NCBI GenBank assembly: GCA_947625655.1
Contig: CANQPD010000001.1
Coordinates: 1 to 64,000 of the forward strand
DNA from: an uncultured Dysosmobacter sp.
Lineage (GTDB): Bacteria > Bacillota > Clostridia > Oscillospirales > Oscillospiraceae
Reading direction: 5' to 3'
Length of the DNA: 64,000 bases
The translations under genes and the position numbers were made by a program. Numbering within the stretch: position 1 is the stretch's first letter; the number at the start of each line of letters is the position of its first letter. The notes beneath the pieces are model-generated. The model did not search any database. It worked only from the letters and a program-made list of their open reading frames with translations, and was not told the DNA's origin. Shown here piece after piece: positions 22,601 to 31,298 of this stretch.

Positions 22601-23659
22601 TCAGGGTGTGTCCACCAGGGGGAAGGTGACCCGCCAGCGGCCCTCGGTGAGAGTGGAGGCGGTGTAGAAGTCGCCGTGGAGGGTGTAACCGGACAGGTCG
22701 GCGGGGGAGACGTCAAAAAGGAAGTCCGTGTAGTCCAGCCGCCCGCCTGTCTCCGTTTCGGCATCGTTGTGGAAGCCGATGGAGCAGCGGGGCTCCGTCC
22801 GGTTCCCGGCGGCGTCCTCCAGCCACAGCCAGCCGTGGTTGTCCAGCCGAGCAGCGTTGCCCCGGCAGAGCTGGATGTGGAACAGGCCGTCCGCGTAGCC
22901 CGCGGCGGTGACGGACAGGCCGGGGACGGGCTCCGCCAGCGCTTCACCGGGCATCAGGACAGGGGAAGTTTGGTACAGGGCTTCGTCCTCCTCCGCCGAA
23001 TAGCTGCCGCCGGTGCGGTAGAAAGCGCCGGGGGTTTTCCTGTCGGGATCGCTCCAGGTAGGGGCCGCGGCGGCTTCAAAAGCATAGTCCGCCAGGCTGA
23101 TCTCTACCGCCAGATCCTCGGCGGTCTCCCTGCCGGAGAGGAAGCAGCCCACGGAAAAGGTCATTTTCCCGCCGGCGGGGATGGGGGAGCCGTCCATGGT
23201 CTCCGTGGTACAGAGGAAGGTGGCGGTATGGGTGGCCGCATCGTATCCCACCCGCTGGCAGTGGCCGATCTGGTCGAAGGGCAGGTGGAAGTTATAGCTG
23301 TCGAAGAGGTCGCAGGTCTCGTCCACGGCGTCCCCGGTGAGGGTGATATACGCCTGGGCGGCGCTGCCCTCCACCCGGACGGCGGCCACCTCCATGGTGA
23401 CGCCATTGTCCGTGCAGGACCTCTGCACCGGCTGGAAGAACTGGGCGGCGGCGGGGGCGATCCGGTACAGGGCCTGGTAGCCCAGCTCCGTCTGAGCCGC
23501 CAGAGCGGGGGTGGCGATGCACAGGGCCGCCGCGGCGGCAATGGCCGCGACGCGGCGCAGGGGAAAGCGGCGGCGTTTGGCCCCGGCCAGGGTCTTTTCC
23601 ACCAGGGCGGGGGAGGGGGCGACGGCGTCGTTCATGTTGCGGTAGGTCTCGGAAAACAT
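22601..23659 (-). CDS. DUF4179-type membrane anti-sigma factor
   Basis: A 352-aa protein from the ATG at 23659 (GGAGGAATTTTG upstream). A short cytoplasmic part (MFSETYRNMNDAVAPSPALV) precedes one membrane helix (VAAIAAAAALCIATPALAA, about 38-56) and a large extracellular beta-rich part, the layout of DUF4179 anti-sigma factors. It overlaps the stop of the ECF sigma gene by one base. It should bind the sigma factor at its N-terminus and release it on an outside signal. Confidence 0.82.
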   Translation of the reverse strand: MFSETYRNMNDAVAPSPALVEKTLAGAKRRRFPLRRVAAIAAAAALCIATPALAAQTELGYQALYRIAPAAAQFFQPVQRSCTDNGVTMEVAAVRVEGSAAQAYITLTGDAVDETCDLFDSYNFHLPFDQIGHCQRVGYDAATHTATFLCTTETMDGSPIPAGGKMTFSVGCFLSGRETAEDLAVEISLADYAFEAAAAPTWSDPDRKTPGAFYRTGGSYSAEEDEALYQTSPVLMPGEALAEPVPGLSVTAAGYADGLFHIQLCRGNAARLDNHGWLWLEDAAGNRTEPRCSIGFHNDAETETGGRLDYTDFLFDVSPADLSGYTLHGDFYTASTLTEGRWRVTFPLVDTP

Positions 23660-24123
23660 CAAAATTCCTCCTTCAGCAATTCCTTGAGCTTTTGGCGGGC
23701 GCGGGTCAACTGGGCCCGGACGGTAGAGGGGGAGCGGCCCAGGATGCGGGCAATCTCCTCCGTCTGATAGCCCTCGTAGTAATAGAGGTGGACGACGGCG
23801 CGGTACTTGCCGGGCAGCTGGGCCAGGGCCCCGTCCACCGCCGATTCCGCCGGGTCCGTGTAGGCGTAGACGTCCTCCAGAGGCACCGTCCGCCGCCGCC
23901 AGGGGGAGGCGCGGAGGCTTTTGGCGCAGTTGGCGGTGACTTTCAGCAGCCACGCCTTTTCGTGCTCCGCCGTCTCAAAGGCCGGGGCGGCCCGGTGGTA
24001 GCGGAGGAAGACCTCCTGGAAGATATCGTCGGCGTCGTGGCGGCTCCGGGTCTGGGCATAGGCCATGCGGTAGACCATGGGGCCGTACCGGCTGACCGCG
24101 TCCGCGGTGTCTGGGTGGGGCAT
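23659..24123 (-). CDS. ECF-type RNA polymerase sigma factor
   Basis: A 154-aa protein with sigma region 2 (MVYRMAYAQTRSRHDADDIFQEVFLRYH) and region 4 with its helix-turn-helix (YYYEGYQTEEIARILGRSPSTVRAQLTRARQKLKELL). Regions 1.1 and 3 are absent, as usual for ECF factors. It is cotranscribed with its DUF4179 anti-sigma factor and probably activates its own promoter. The regulon is not visible. Confidence 0.92.
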   Translation of the reverse strand: MPHPDTADAVSRYGPMVYRMAYAQTRSRHDADDIFQEVFLRYHRAAPAFETAEHEKAWLLKVTANCAKSLRASPWRRRTVPLEDVYAYTDPAESAVDGALAQLPGKYRAVVHLYYYEGYQTEEIARILGRSPSTVRAQLTRARQKLKELLKEEF

Positions 24124-24296
24124 GTGATCACATCCTTCTACACGGGATACTTTGGAAGAGGCGGAATTGCTGCAAAAATGGCAAAAAAATTTCTCGCGGG
24201 CGGGGATGTTGCGTTTGGTTGCGGGGATGTCAGGCCCGGGCGGTGGACTTCCGCGGCGGATTTTGCTATGATAAAGGCAGACAAGGAGGCGGTTTT

Positions 24297-25203
24297 ATGA
24301 CCTTTTCGGAAAAGCTGGCGCGCCTGCGGAAGCGGGAGGGCCTGAGCCAGGAGGAGCTGGCGTCATACCTGGGGGTCTCCCGGCAGGCGGTGTCCCGCTG
24401 GGAGCAGGGCACGGCCATGCCGGGAGACCCCCAATCTGGTGAAGCTGCGGCAGCGGTTCCGGGTGTCCCTGGACTGGATGCTGGAGAACGGACAGGGCTG
24501 GGAGGAGCTGGATGATAAACAGCCCGGCGGAGAGACGGCCCCCAAGGCCCTTGGCCGGGGCTGGTCCATCGCCGGAGGGGCGATCACCGGCCTCTCCCTG
24601 CTGGGGCTGCTGCTTCTGGGGATCCTCAGCTCCGTGTTCCCGGCAAGCGTGGCGGAAGCGCCGGCGGGCGTGGAGTGGGTGCGTGGTTACACCGGGCTGA
24701 CCGGCTTTTTGAAGTACCACCACTTGGAGTGGCTGTTCGCCCTGTGCCTGCTGACGGCGTTCGGGGGCGTCCTGCTTCTGGCGCTGCCACGTATCCGCCG
24801 GAACACGGAGAAAAACCCCATCCTGCGCTCCAATCTGGAACTGCTGGCCATCGCCGGTCAGGCGGGGAGCCTGTACGGCTGCGCCCAGTCGCTGTGGTGG
24901 CTGAACCAGGGCCTGGAGCATTACCGCGGCCCCGTCTGGCTCTATCTGGCTCTGACGCTGGCCTGCTCCGTCTGGATGGCGGCCAATCTGCGGCGGGAGC
25001 AAGACCCCCGCCAGCGGCGGAAAAACAGCCTGATCGAGCTGGGCTACTGCGCCGCACAGGCGGCGGTGGCCGTTTTGACGGCGGACATGGGGCTGGGCCT
25101 GGCGGGGCTGGCGCTGGGCGTCATCCTGCTTGTGACCTATCTTTTGGTGGTGAACCCCAGGTATATGGGCCGGAGGTTCACCCGAAAAGGGAAAAGACCG
25201 TAA
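24297..25203 (+). pseudogene. HTH-membrane regulator interrupted by a frameshift
   Basis: The first part reads MTFSEKLARLRKREGLSQEE and on through SRQAVSRWEQGTAMP, a classic XRE helix-turn-helix. One extra G in GGG at 24422-24424 then breaks the frame. In the next frame the expected TPNLVKLRQRFRVSLDWMLE continues, followed by four to five membrane helices up to 25203. The intact product would be about 301 aa, an XRE domain fused to a membrane domain of unknown function. AAGGAGGCGG precedes the ATG, and TGGACT-17-TATGAT is a possible promoter. The insertion could be a sequencing error. Confidence 0.8.
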
Positions 25204-25237
25204 AAGACACGGGGCCGGTTTCCGGCCCCGTGTCTTT
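25203..25237. terminator. bidirectional terminator between HTH gene and ygfK
   Basis: A 16-bp stem AAAGACACGGGGCCGG/CCGGCCCCGTGTCTTT with loop TTT. It serves both convergent genes. Confidence 0.85.
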
Positions 25238-25247
25238 ATCGCTGCTG

Positions 25248-28199
25248 TCAGCCCAGCAGATAGCTGTACTTGGTCAGCACGGTGAGGATGAACACCTCGA
25301 TATCGGCGGGCAGATCATTGACGGCGTCCAGATCGGCCTCGAAGACCTTGCCATCCAGCCGCACCAGCACCTTTCTGCCGCCCAGGGGCAGGAAGCCCTG
25401 GTTCTTCACGCTCTCGTCAAAGCCCTCCTTCGTCATGAACAGGGTGAACTTATCCCGGTAGGGGGCGGAGTCGTAGGGGCAGAAGATGGCGCAGTTGCCG
25501 CACTCGTTGCACATCCGGTCCACATGCAGGATCTGGTGGCGGCCGTCGGGCAGCTCGACGACCACGTTGGCCCGGTTAGGGCACACGTCGGCGCAGACCT
25601 GGCACACCACGTTGCAGGTCAGGCAGCGGTCGCCTTCGCACTTGGCGGACTCGCACAGGATGCCCTTCTTGGCGATGGCGGCGGCCCGGTCGGCCCTGGC
25701 GTGGGCGGGGATGTTGACCTGATAGCCTTCGCCGATGACGGCGTTGGCGAAGCCCTGGGCGTCGGCGATGCCCTCCACCACGGTGGCGGGGCCCCGCATG
25801 GCGTCGCCGCCGGCGTAGACGCCCTCGATATTGGTCTTGAAATCGGGGATGCCCTTGGCGTCCACTTCGATGCCGTTGGCGGTGAACAGCTCGCTCTCCA
25901 CCCGCTCGCCCACGGCGGAAATGACGGTGTCGCAGTCGATGGAGACCAGCTCGCCGGTGGGCTCGGGCTTCCGGCGGCCGCTGGCGTCCGGCTCACCCAG
26001 GCGCATCTTTTCGCACACCAGCTTGCCGTCCTTCTGCTCCACGGGGGCCACCAGCTCCAGGAACTGCACGCCGTCGGCAATGGCCAGCTCCAGCTCCTCG
26101 GCGTCGGCGGGCATGTATTTCTTGGTGCGGCGATAGACCAGGGTGGAGGACTTTGCCCCGGCCCGGAGGGCCGCCCGGGCGGCGTCCATGGCGGTGTTTC
26201 CGCCGCCCACCACGGCCACATGGCCCAGGGAGACCGCCTTGCCAGCCTTCAGATCCTTCAGCCAGCCGATGACGGGCACCACGTTGCCGGGGATGTCCAG
26301 CCTGCCGGCCTTCCAGGCGCCCACGGCGAAGAAGATGTGGGTGTAGCCCTGGGCCTTCAGCTCCGCCACGGAGGGGGCGGGGGTGTTCAGCTTGACCTCC
26401 ACGCCCATCTTGAACATCAGCGCCACATCGTTGTCGATGGCGTCGTCAGAGATGCGGAAGGCGGGGATGACCTGCCGGACGATGCCGCCCAGGCAGTCGG
26501 ATTTTTCAAAGATGGTGACGGGGATGCCGGCACGGCCCACGAAGTAGGCGGCGGACATACCGGTGGGGCCGCCGCCGATGACGGCTACCTTGCGGCCGTC
26601 GTTCACGGGGACGGGGGCCTTGATCTTTGCCATGTAGGCGTCATAGCCCTTCTCCGCGGCCACCAGCTTGGCGGAGCGGATCTGGACGGGCTCGTCGTAG
26701 TAGTTCCGGGTGCACTTGGTCTGGCAGCGGTGGGCGCAGATGGTGCCGGTGATGAAGGGCAGGGGGTTCTTCTCCGTGATGAGCCGCAGGGCGGAGGCGT
26801 ACTGGCCCTTGCGGCACAGCTCAATATACTCCGGGATATCCTGCCGGATGGGGCAGCCGCCCTTGCAGGGGGCGGTGAAGCAGTCCACCAGGGGAACTTT
26901 TTCATACAGCTTCCGCCGGGGCAGGGGCTTGATGTCCTTGACGTGGTACTTGTCGGTCCGGGCCGCCAGGGCCAGGGCTTCGATGGCGCCTACGTCCACG
27001 CCGGTGAAGGGCTTGAAGTCCAAAGCGTCCAGCTTGTCGCCGATCTGGACGAACCGCTGATAGCCGCCGGGCTTCAGCTCCGTGGTGGCCATGGTGATGG
27101 GCCAGATGCCGCAGGCGAACAGCTTGTCGATGTTGAAGGCGTCGGCGCCGCCGGCGTAGGAGATGCGGAGCCTGCCGCCGAACTCCCGGGACAGCCGGGC
27201 CGCCATGGTGGTGGTCAGGGGGAACAGGGACTTGCCCGCCATGTACATCTCGCCGCTGGGCAGCTCATTCTGCTTCACGTCCACGGGGAAGGTGTTGGAG
27301 AGCTTCAGGCCGAATTCCAGGCCGTTGGCGTCGGCCAGGGCCTGGAGGCGGTGGAACATGGGCACCGCGTCCTCGTACTGCAGGTCCTCCTTGAAGTGGT
27401 GGTCGTCAAAGGCGATGTAGTCGTAGCCCATGCCGTCCAGGATGGACCGGGCGGTCTCATAGCCCAGGAGGGTGGGGTTGCACTTGACGAAGGTGTGCAG
27501 ATGCTTTTTCTCAATCAGATAACTGGCGATGCGCTCGATCTCGTCCGGCGGGCAGCCGTGGAGGGTGGACACTGTGACGCTGCCGGAGACATGGGGGGTG
27601 ATGGTGTCGATATAGGCGCTCTCGCCGGGGAAGAACTCTTTCAAAACCCGGATGCACTCCCGGAAGACAGGGGTGCCGGAGGCGTCCACCATGCCGTTCA
27701 GGAATTTGTCGATCTTCTCCCCCTGGATGCCCGCCAGGTCATAGCCCACGGACATGTTGAACACAAAGCCGTCGGGATCGCCCAGCCCATAGACCTTGGC
27801 CATGATCTTCAGGGCGCACCATGCTTTCACATACTCCTCGAAGGCCTGCTGAACGTACAGCTCCGTGGACCACTCGCAGTTATAGCACTCGTCCTCCGCC
27901 AGAATGCAGGGGCGATTGATGCAGGCGGCCAGGTCCGCGCCGTCCATCTTCTGGACGGTCTTCAGCTCGAAGAACCGGGCGCCGCCGAAGTAGCCGGCGA
28001 TGATGTTCTGGGCCAGCTGGGTGTTGGGGCCGGCGGCGGGGCCGAAGGGGGTCTCGATGGTCTCGCCGAAGATGGGCAGCTTCTTGGCACCGGCCTTATA
28101 GGGCTTGTGGACGCCGAAGACGGTGCCGTCCCGCTGGTACTCGGTGGTGATCCAGGTCATCAATTCCCGAAAGGGAATGGGGGTCATCAGTTCAGACAT
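25248..28199 (-). CDS. ygfK: YgfK-type putative selenate reductase/oxidoreductase
   Basis: A 983-aa protein starting MSELMTPIPFRELMTWITTE. Three parts are seen: an N-terminal dihydroorotate-dehydrogenase-like barrel (about 1-400), a glutamate-synthase small-subunit-like flavoprotein part with two dinucleotide sites (VAVIGGGPTGMSAAYFVGRAG about 530, HVAVVGGGNTAMDAARAALRAG about 665) preceded by a cysteine cluster (CKGGCPIRQ...CAHRCQTKC), and a C-terminal 4Fe-4S region (CQVCADVCPNRA, CNECGNCAIFCPYD). The family is linked to selenium-dependent molybdenum hydroxylases and purine breakdown. ssnA, its usual partner, is the next gene upstream. The true substrate is unproven. Confidence 0.9.
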   Translation of the reverse strand: MSELMTPIPFRELMTWITTEYQRDGTVFGVHKPYKAGAKKLPIFGETIETPFGPAAGPNTQLAQNIIAGYFGGARFFELKTVQKMDGADLAACINRPCILAEDECYNCEWSTELYVQQAFEEYVKAWCALKIMAKVYGLGDPDGFVFNMSVGYDLAGIQGEKIDKFLNGMVDASGTPVFRECIRVLKEFFPGESAYIDTITPHVSGSVTVSTLHGCPPDEIERIASYLIEKKHLHTFVKCNPTLLGYETARSILDGMGYDYIAFDDHHFKEDLQYEDAVPMFHRLQALADANGLEFGLKLSNTFPVDVKQNELPSGEMYMAGKSLFPLTTTMAARLSREFGGRLRISYAGGADAFNIDKLFACGIWPITMATTELKPGGYQRFVQIGDKLDALDFKPFTGVDVGAIEALALAARTDKYHVKDIKPLPRRKLYEKVPLVDCFTAPCKGGCPIRQDIPEYIELCRKGQYASALRLITEKNPLPFITGTICAHRCQTKCTRNYYDEPVQIRSAKLVAAEKGYDAYMAKIKAPVPVNDGRKVAVIGGGPTGMSAAYFVGRAGIPVTIFEKSDCLGGIVRQVIPAFRISDDAIDNDVALMFKMGVEVKLNTPAPSVAELKAQGYTHIFFAVGAWKAGRLDIPGNVVPVIGWLKDLKAGKAVSLGHVAVVGGGNTAMDAARAALRAGAKSSTLVYRRTKKYMPADAEELELAIADGVQFLELVAPVEQKDGKLVCEKMRLGEPDASGRRKPEPTGELVSIDCDTVISAVGERVESELFTANGIEVDAKGIPDFKTNIEGVYAGGDAMRGPATVVEGIADAQGFANAVIGEGYQVNIPAHARADRAAAIAKKGILCESAKCEGDRCLTCNVVCQVCADVCPNRANVVVELPDGRHQILHVDRMCNECGNCAIFCPYDSAPYRDKFTLFMTKEGFDESVKNQGFLPLGGRKVLVRLDGKVFEADLDAVNDLPADIEVFILTVLTKYSYLLG

Positions 28200-28250
28200 G
28201 TTTTTTCCTCCTCAAAATAACTCCTTACAGCGCGAAAAGAATTGATAATT

Positions 28251-28339
28251 GACAATTGACAATGGACAATGTTTTGGTTGATGAAGAGCGGCTGCCATGA
28301 CCGCCCCATTGTCAATTGTCCATTGTACATTGTCCATTC
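28251..28339. repeat. AT-rich inverted and direct repeats between ssnA and ygfK
   Basis: GACAATTGACAATG (28251-28264) pairs with CATTGTCAATTGTC (28307-28320). Short variants of ACAATTG/ACAATGG are repeated in tandem on both arms. It resembles the small palindromic repeats scattered in GC-rich Clostridia and may end or stabilise the ssnA transcript. Confidence 0.6.
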
Positions 28340-28342
28340 GGT

Positions 28343-29686
28343 TTAATACGCGCAGTGGTTCAGCTTGCCCCACAGGCGCTTGCTGCTCTCCAGGATGTGG
28401 GCGTTGACGGCCTCTTCGTCGATCTCAGTCAAAACTCTGTCCTTCATCAGGATCCTGCCGTTGATCATGGTGGTCTGGCACTGGCGGCCGGTCATGCCGA
28501 AGAGCATGTGGCCGTCGATGTTGGCGTCGCTGAAGGGGGTGTAGGGCTTGTAGTCCATGACAATGACGTCCGCCGCCGCGCCGGGCTTCAAAATGCCCAG
28601 GGTGGGGAAGCCTGCCCGCTGGGCCATTTTGGCGTTGTTGCGGAACAGCATGTCGGTGACCTCGCACCAGCCCACGCCAGGGAGGCAGGCGTTGTGCCGC
28701 TGGGAGCACAGGGCCACCTTGATGGATTCCAGCATGTCGTTGGTATAGGCGTCGGTGCCCATGCCGATGAGGATGCCCTTTTTATAGAGCTGCAAAACGG
28801 GAGAGATGCCCACGGCGTTGCCCATGTTGGACTCCGGGTTGTTGACGCACATGGTGTCGGTGGCCTTGATGATGTCCATTTCAGCGGTGTTCACATGGAT
28901 GCAGTGGCCCAGGATGGTCTTGGGGCCCAGGATTCCGTGGTCCTGGAGCCGCTGGACGGGGCGGCGGCCGTAGTTCTGCAGGCTGTCGTACACGTCGTTC
29001 ATGCCCTCGGACACGTGGATGTGGAAGCCAACCCGGCCGTTGTTGGCCGCCACCATGCGGTCAAAGGTCCTGTCGGAGATGGTGAACAGGGCGTGACCGC
29101 CGAACATGGGCTTGAGCATATCGCTGGGGTGGCTCTCGCACCAGTCGATGAAGTCCTTGTTCTCCTGGACGGACTGGAGGGACTTCTCCTCGCCGTCCCG
29201 GTCGGAGACCTCGTAGCACAGGCTTGCCCGCATGCCGAATTCCTGGGTCACCTCGGCAATCTTCATCAAAGAGCCGGGGATCTCGCAGAAGCTGGCGTGG
29301 TGGTCGAAGATGGTGGTGACGCCCTGCTTGATGCTGTCGATGACCAGGGCCTGGGCGCTGGCGCGGGTGGCCTCCAGGTCCAGGTTGCGGTCGATGTACC
29401 ACCACTGGCCGTCCAGCACCTCGTAGAAATTGGTGGGGGCGTAGCCGTTGATGGAGAGGCCCCGGGCCAGGGCGGAGTAGATGTGGGTGTGGGCGTTGAT
29501 GAGACCGGGCATGATGACGCCGCCCCTGGCGTCCACGAACTCGGCCTGGGGATATTTGGACTTCAGGTCGGCGGTGGCACCGACTTCCACGATTTTTCCG
29601 CCGTCGGTGACCACGCCGCCGTCAGGCAGGTAGCCCGCGCCGTCGGGATCCCGGGTGATGACTTTGCCGTTTGCCAATAAGATCAT
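28343..29686 (-). CDS. ssnA: SsnA family putative aminohydrolase
   Basis: A 447-aa amidohydrolase-fold protein. Metal ligands are seen in PGLINAHTHIYSA (about 58-70), in HFHIH-type wording GFHIHVSEG (about 232) and ILGHCIHV (about 265), and the distal Asp in MGTDAYTN (about 310). Guanine-deaminase-like enzymes share this plan. SsnA is found beside ygfK and selenium-dependent hydroxylases in purine-degrading bacteria. Which amine it hydrolyses is not known. It has its own promoter and terminator-type leader (29687-29877). Confidence 0.88.
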   Translation of the reverse strand: MILLANGKVITRDPDGAGYLPDGGVVTDGGKIVEVGATADLKSKYPQAEFVDARGGVIMPGLINAHTHIYSALARGLSINGYAPTNFYEVLDGQWWYIDRNLDLEATRASAQALVIDSIKQGVTTIFDHHASFCEIPGSLMKIAEVTQEFGMRASLCYEVSDRDGEEKSLQSVQENKDFIDWCESHPSDMLKPMFGGHALFTISDRTFDRMVAANNGRVGFHIHVSEGMNDVYDSLQNYGRRPVQRLQDHGILGPKTILGHCIHVNTAEMDIIKATDTMCVNNPESNMGNAVGISPVLQLYKKGILIGMGTDAYTNDMLESIKVALCSQRHNACLPGVGWCEVTDMLFRNNAKMAQRAGFPTLGILKPGAAADVIVMDYKPYTPFSDANIDGHMLFGMTGRQCQTTMINGRILMKDRVLTEIDEEAVNAHILESSKRLWGKLNHCAY

Positions 29687-29842
29687 ACGAAAACCTCCTT
29701 ATATTCCCTCAAAGCGTTTACACTGATAAAAAGAAAAGGCGCTTCAAACCCACAGCGGTTCGAAACACCTATCGACGGCAAAGGAAGATAGGTGTCAGCC
29801 CGTGCGCGAAGCACTACGTTGCAGCTATCCGTCTTTGCTTGT
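29687..29842 (-). promoter_or_regulatory. transcription attenuator leader of ssnA, ligand unknown
   Basis: On the minus strand a 13-bp terminator stem (29769-29757 with 29750-29738) is followed by TTTTCTTTTT. Its first four bases also belong to an upstream stem CACCTATC/GATAGGTG (29794-29787 with 29773-29766), so the two structures exclude each other. This is the layout of a riboswitch or protein-controlled attenuator. The upstream part (about 50 nt) would be the sensing region. No known purine-type aptamer motif was recognised. Confidence 0.6.
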
Positions 29843-29848
29843 ACTTGT

Positions 29849-29877
29849 ATTGTAGCGGAGAATGGGCTAAAATGCAA
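29849..29877 (-). promoter_or_regulatory. promoter of ssnA
   Basis: Minus strand TTGCAT (29877-29872), a 17-bp spacer and TACAAT (29854-29849). It gives a leader of about 155 nt. Confidence 0.7.
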
Positions 29878-29979
29878 GCAGACAGCCTGAAAAAATTTCA
29901 GGCGGATTTTGTACAAAGCGCCAAATGCTGGGGAACTTTTTTCGGCGCGCTTCGTCAAAACAGGCAAGAGGTGATGGGT

Positions 29980-31164
29980 ATGAAGAAAATTTTCGCGTGT
30001 CTGCTGTGCGTCCTGCTGCTGGCGGGGTGCGGGGCGAAGGAGAACCCGGCGGAAGAGGGCCTGGCGCCGGAAACGAAAGAGAATATGCAGGAAAATGAAA
30101 TCCAGGCACCTGGTACAGGGCTGTTTTTGGAGATGGAACACGCGGTTTATGATCCCTCTTTGACCCGGTATACCTATTTCCTCCGCAACGACACCGAGGA
30201 GACCGTGGAGTTCGGGGAAGACTATGCCATCCAGCGGCAGGAGGATGGAAGCTGGCGGGATCTGACCAGGGTCGAAAATGCCGGATTTACCGCGATCGGC
30301 TACGCGCTGGAGCCGGGCGGCACCGTGGCCCTGACCTGCGGTTTTGATCTATATGAGGAGAAGCCGGAAGGGGAGACATATCGTCTGGTAAAGCATGTCG
30401 GCGGCGAGACGCTGTACGCCGAATTCAAGATCGGCGACAGTCCCTATACTGCCGAAACGCCCTACGGCTTCGGCCCGCTGGAGGAGCTGCCGGAGGACTA
30501 CGGCGCGGCCTCTGCATCGGACACTGACGTGGTGTTCACCGGGGACGGCGTGCAGAACGACGGCTTGGCAGAGGAATTCCTGTACAAGGTCTCCCTGGGC
30601 GTCCCCTGCCAGCTGCGCACGTTGCAGGACTATGGCGAGGGCTTGCCCATGGTCATCGACGTGATCTTTGAAAACGACAGCTTCCTCTGGCGGATGTGGA
30701 GCGATGGGAAGATATACGAGAAGCGGTACGCCTATATCGTCACCGACGGCGGGGACCTGTACCTCTCCAACGGCGCGGACTGGGAAAACACGGTGAGCCG
30801 GGACAGCGAAAAGGCCTTCCTGCTCCCGGAGGGGACGGCGGCCTGGCTGGTCCCCGCCGCGGAGGACATGACGGCAGACCGGTTGGCCGGGAACGCCGCC
30901 CGTTACCGCGTCTGGTCGCCGGACGGCGTGTGGGACGCCATGCTGACGGAGGAGCCCACGGAGTTCGGCGTGGGGTGGCAGAAGCCCGGAGAGGGCTCCC
31001 GGGGCGGCATGTACGATCTCCAGGATTGGGACGGCCTGGAGACCGCCATCCTGAGCCTTGCGTGGCAGGAGGACGGCAGGCTGCGCCTGGACTGTGAAAC
31101 TGTCACCGGCGGGACCGGCGTTTTGTACTTTGATCCGGAGACGGAGCAGCTGACGGACAGATAA
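29980..31164 (+). CDS. lipoprotein with Big-type Ig-like domain
   Basis: A 394-aa protein from the ATG at 29980 (AAGAGGTG upstream). The signal peptide MKKIFACLLCVLLLAGCGAK has a lipobox LAGC, so it is anchored by a lipidated Cys. Residues about 45-150 fit a bacterial Ig-like fold (FLEMEHAVYDPSLTRYTYFL...EPGGTVALTCGFDLYEEKPEG) seen in many Clostridia lipoproteins. The rest has no recognised domain. It is a single gene, closed by the hairpin at 31170-31194. Confidence 0.75.
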   Translation: MKKIFACLLCVLLLAGCGAKENPAEEGLAPETKENMQENEIQAPGTGLFLEMEHAVYDPSLTRYTYFLRNDTEETVEFGEDYAIQRQEDGSWRDLTRVENAGFTAIGYALEPGGTVALTCGFDLYEEKPEGETYRLVKHVGGETLYAEFKIGDSPYTAETPYGFGPLEELPEDYGAASASDTDVVFTGDGVQNDGLAEEFLYKVSLGVPCQLRTLQDYGEGLPMVIDVIFENDSFLWRMWSDGKIYEKRYAYIVTDGGDLYLSNGADWENTVSRDSEKAFLLPEGTAAWLVPAAEDMTADRLAGNAARYRVWSPDGVWDAMLTEEPTEFGVGWQKPGEGSRGGMYDLQDWDGLETAILSLAWQEDGRLRLDCETVTGGTGVLYFDPETEQLTDR

Positions 31165-31169
31165 GCGCG

Positions 31170-31194
31170 GCGGGAGGGCGGACGGCCCTCCCGC
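31170..31194 (+). terminator. terminator after the lipoprotein gene
   Basis: GCGGGAGGGC/GCCCTCCCGC with a short loop, followed by ATGTTTTG. Confidence 0.7.
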
Positions 31195-31230
31195 ATGTTT
31201 TGCATCAAATGATGGGAAAATAAACGGGAA

Positions 31231-31260
31231 TTGACAAAAGCGGCGGCTTTCTGGTATGCT
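31231..31260 (+). promoter_or_regulatory. promoter of the AGCS symporter gene
   Basis: TTGACA (31231-31236), an 18-bp spacer and TATGCT (31255-31260), about 40 bp before the start codon. Confidence 0.7.
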
Positions 31261-31298
31261 GGTGCGGTATCATGAAGAAATAAACGGGGAAGTGCTTT

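Noticed and set aside
24675-28220. Long plus-strand open frame of 1181 codons opposite ygfK
   Set aside because: It mirrors codon bias of the real minus-strand gene, has Gly/Asp/Val-rich low-complexity wording, no ribosome site, and crosses a terminator.
28251-28339. Possible CRISPR-like repeat array
   Set aside because: The short ACAATTG-type words are inverted and irregular, with no spacers; it is a palindromic intergenic repeat. No CRISPR array or cas gene was seen anywhere in the window.
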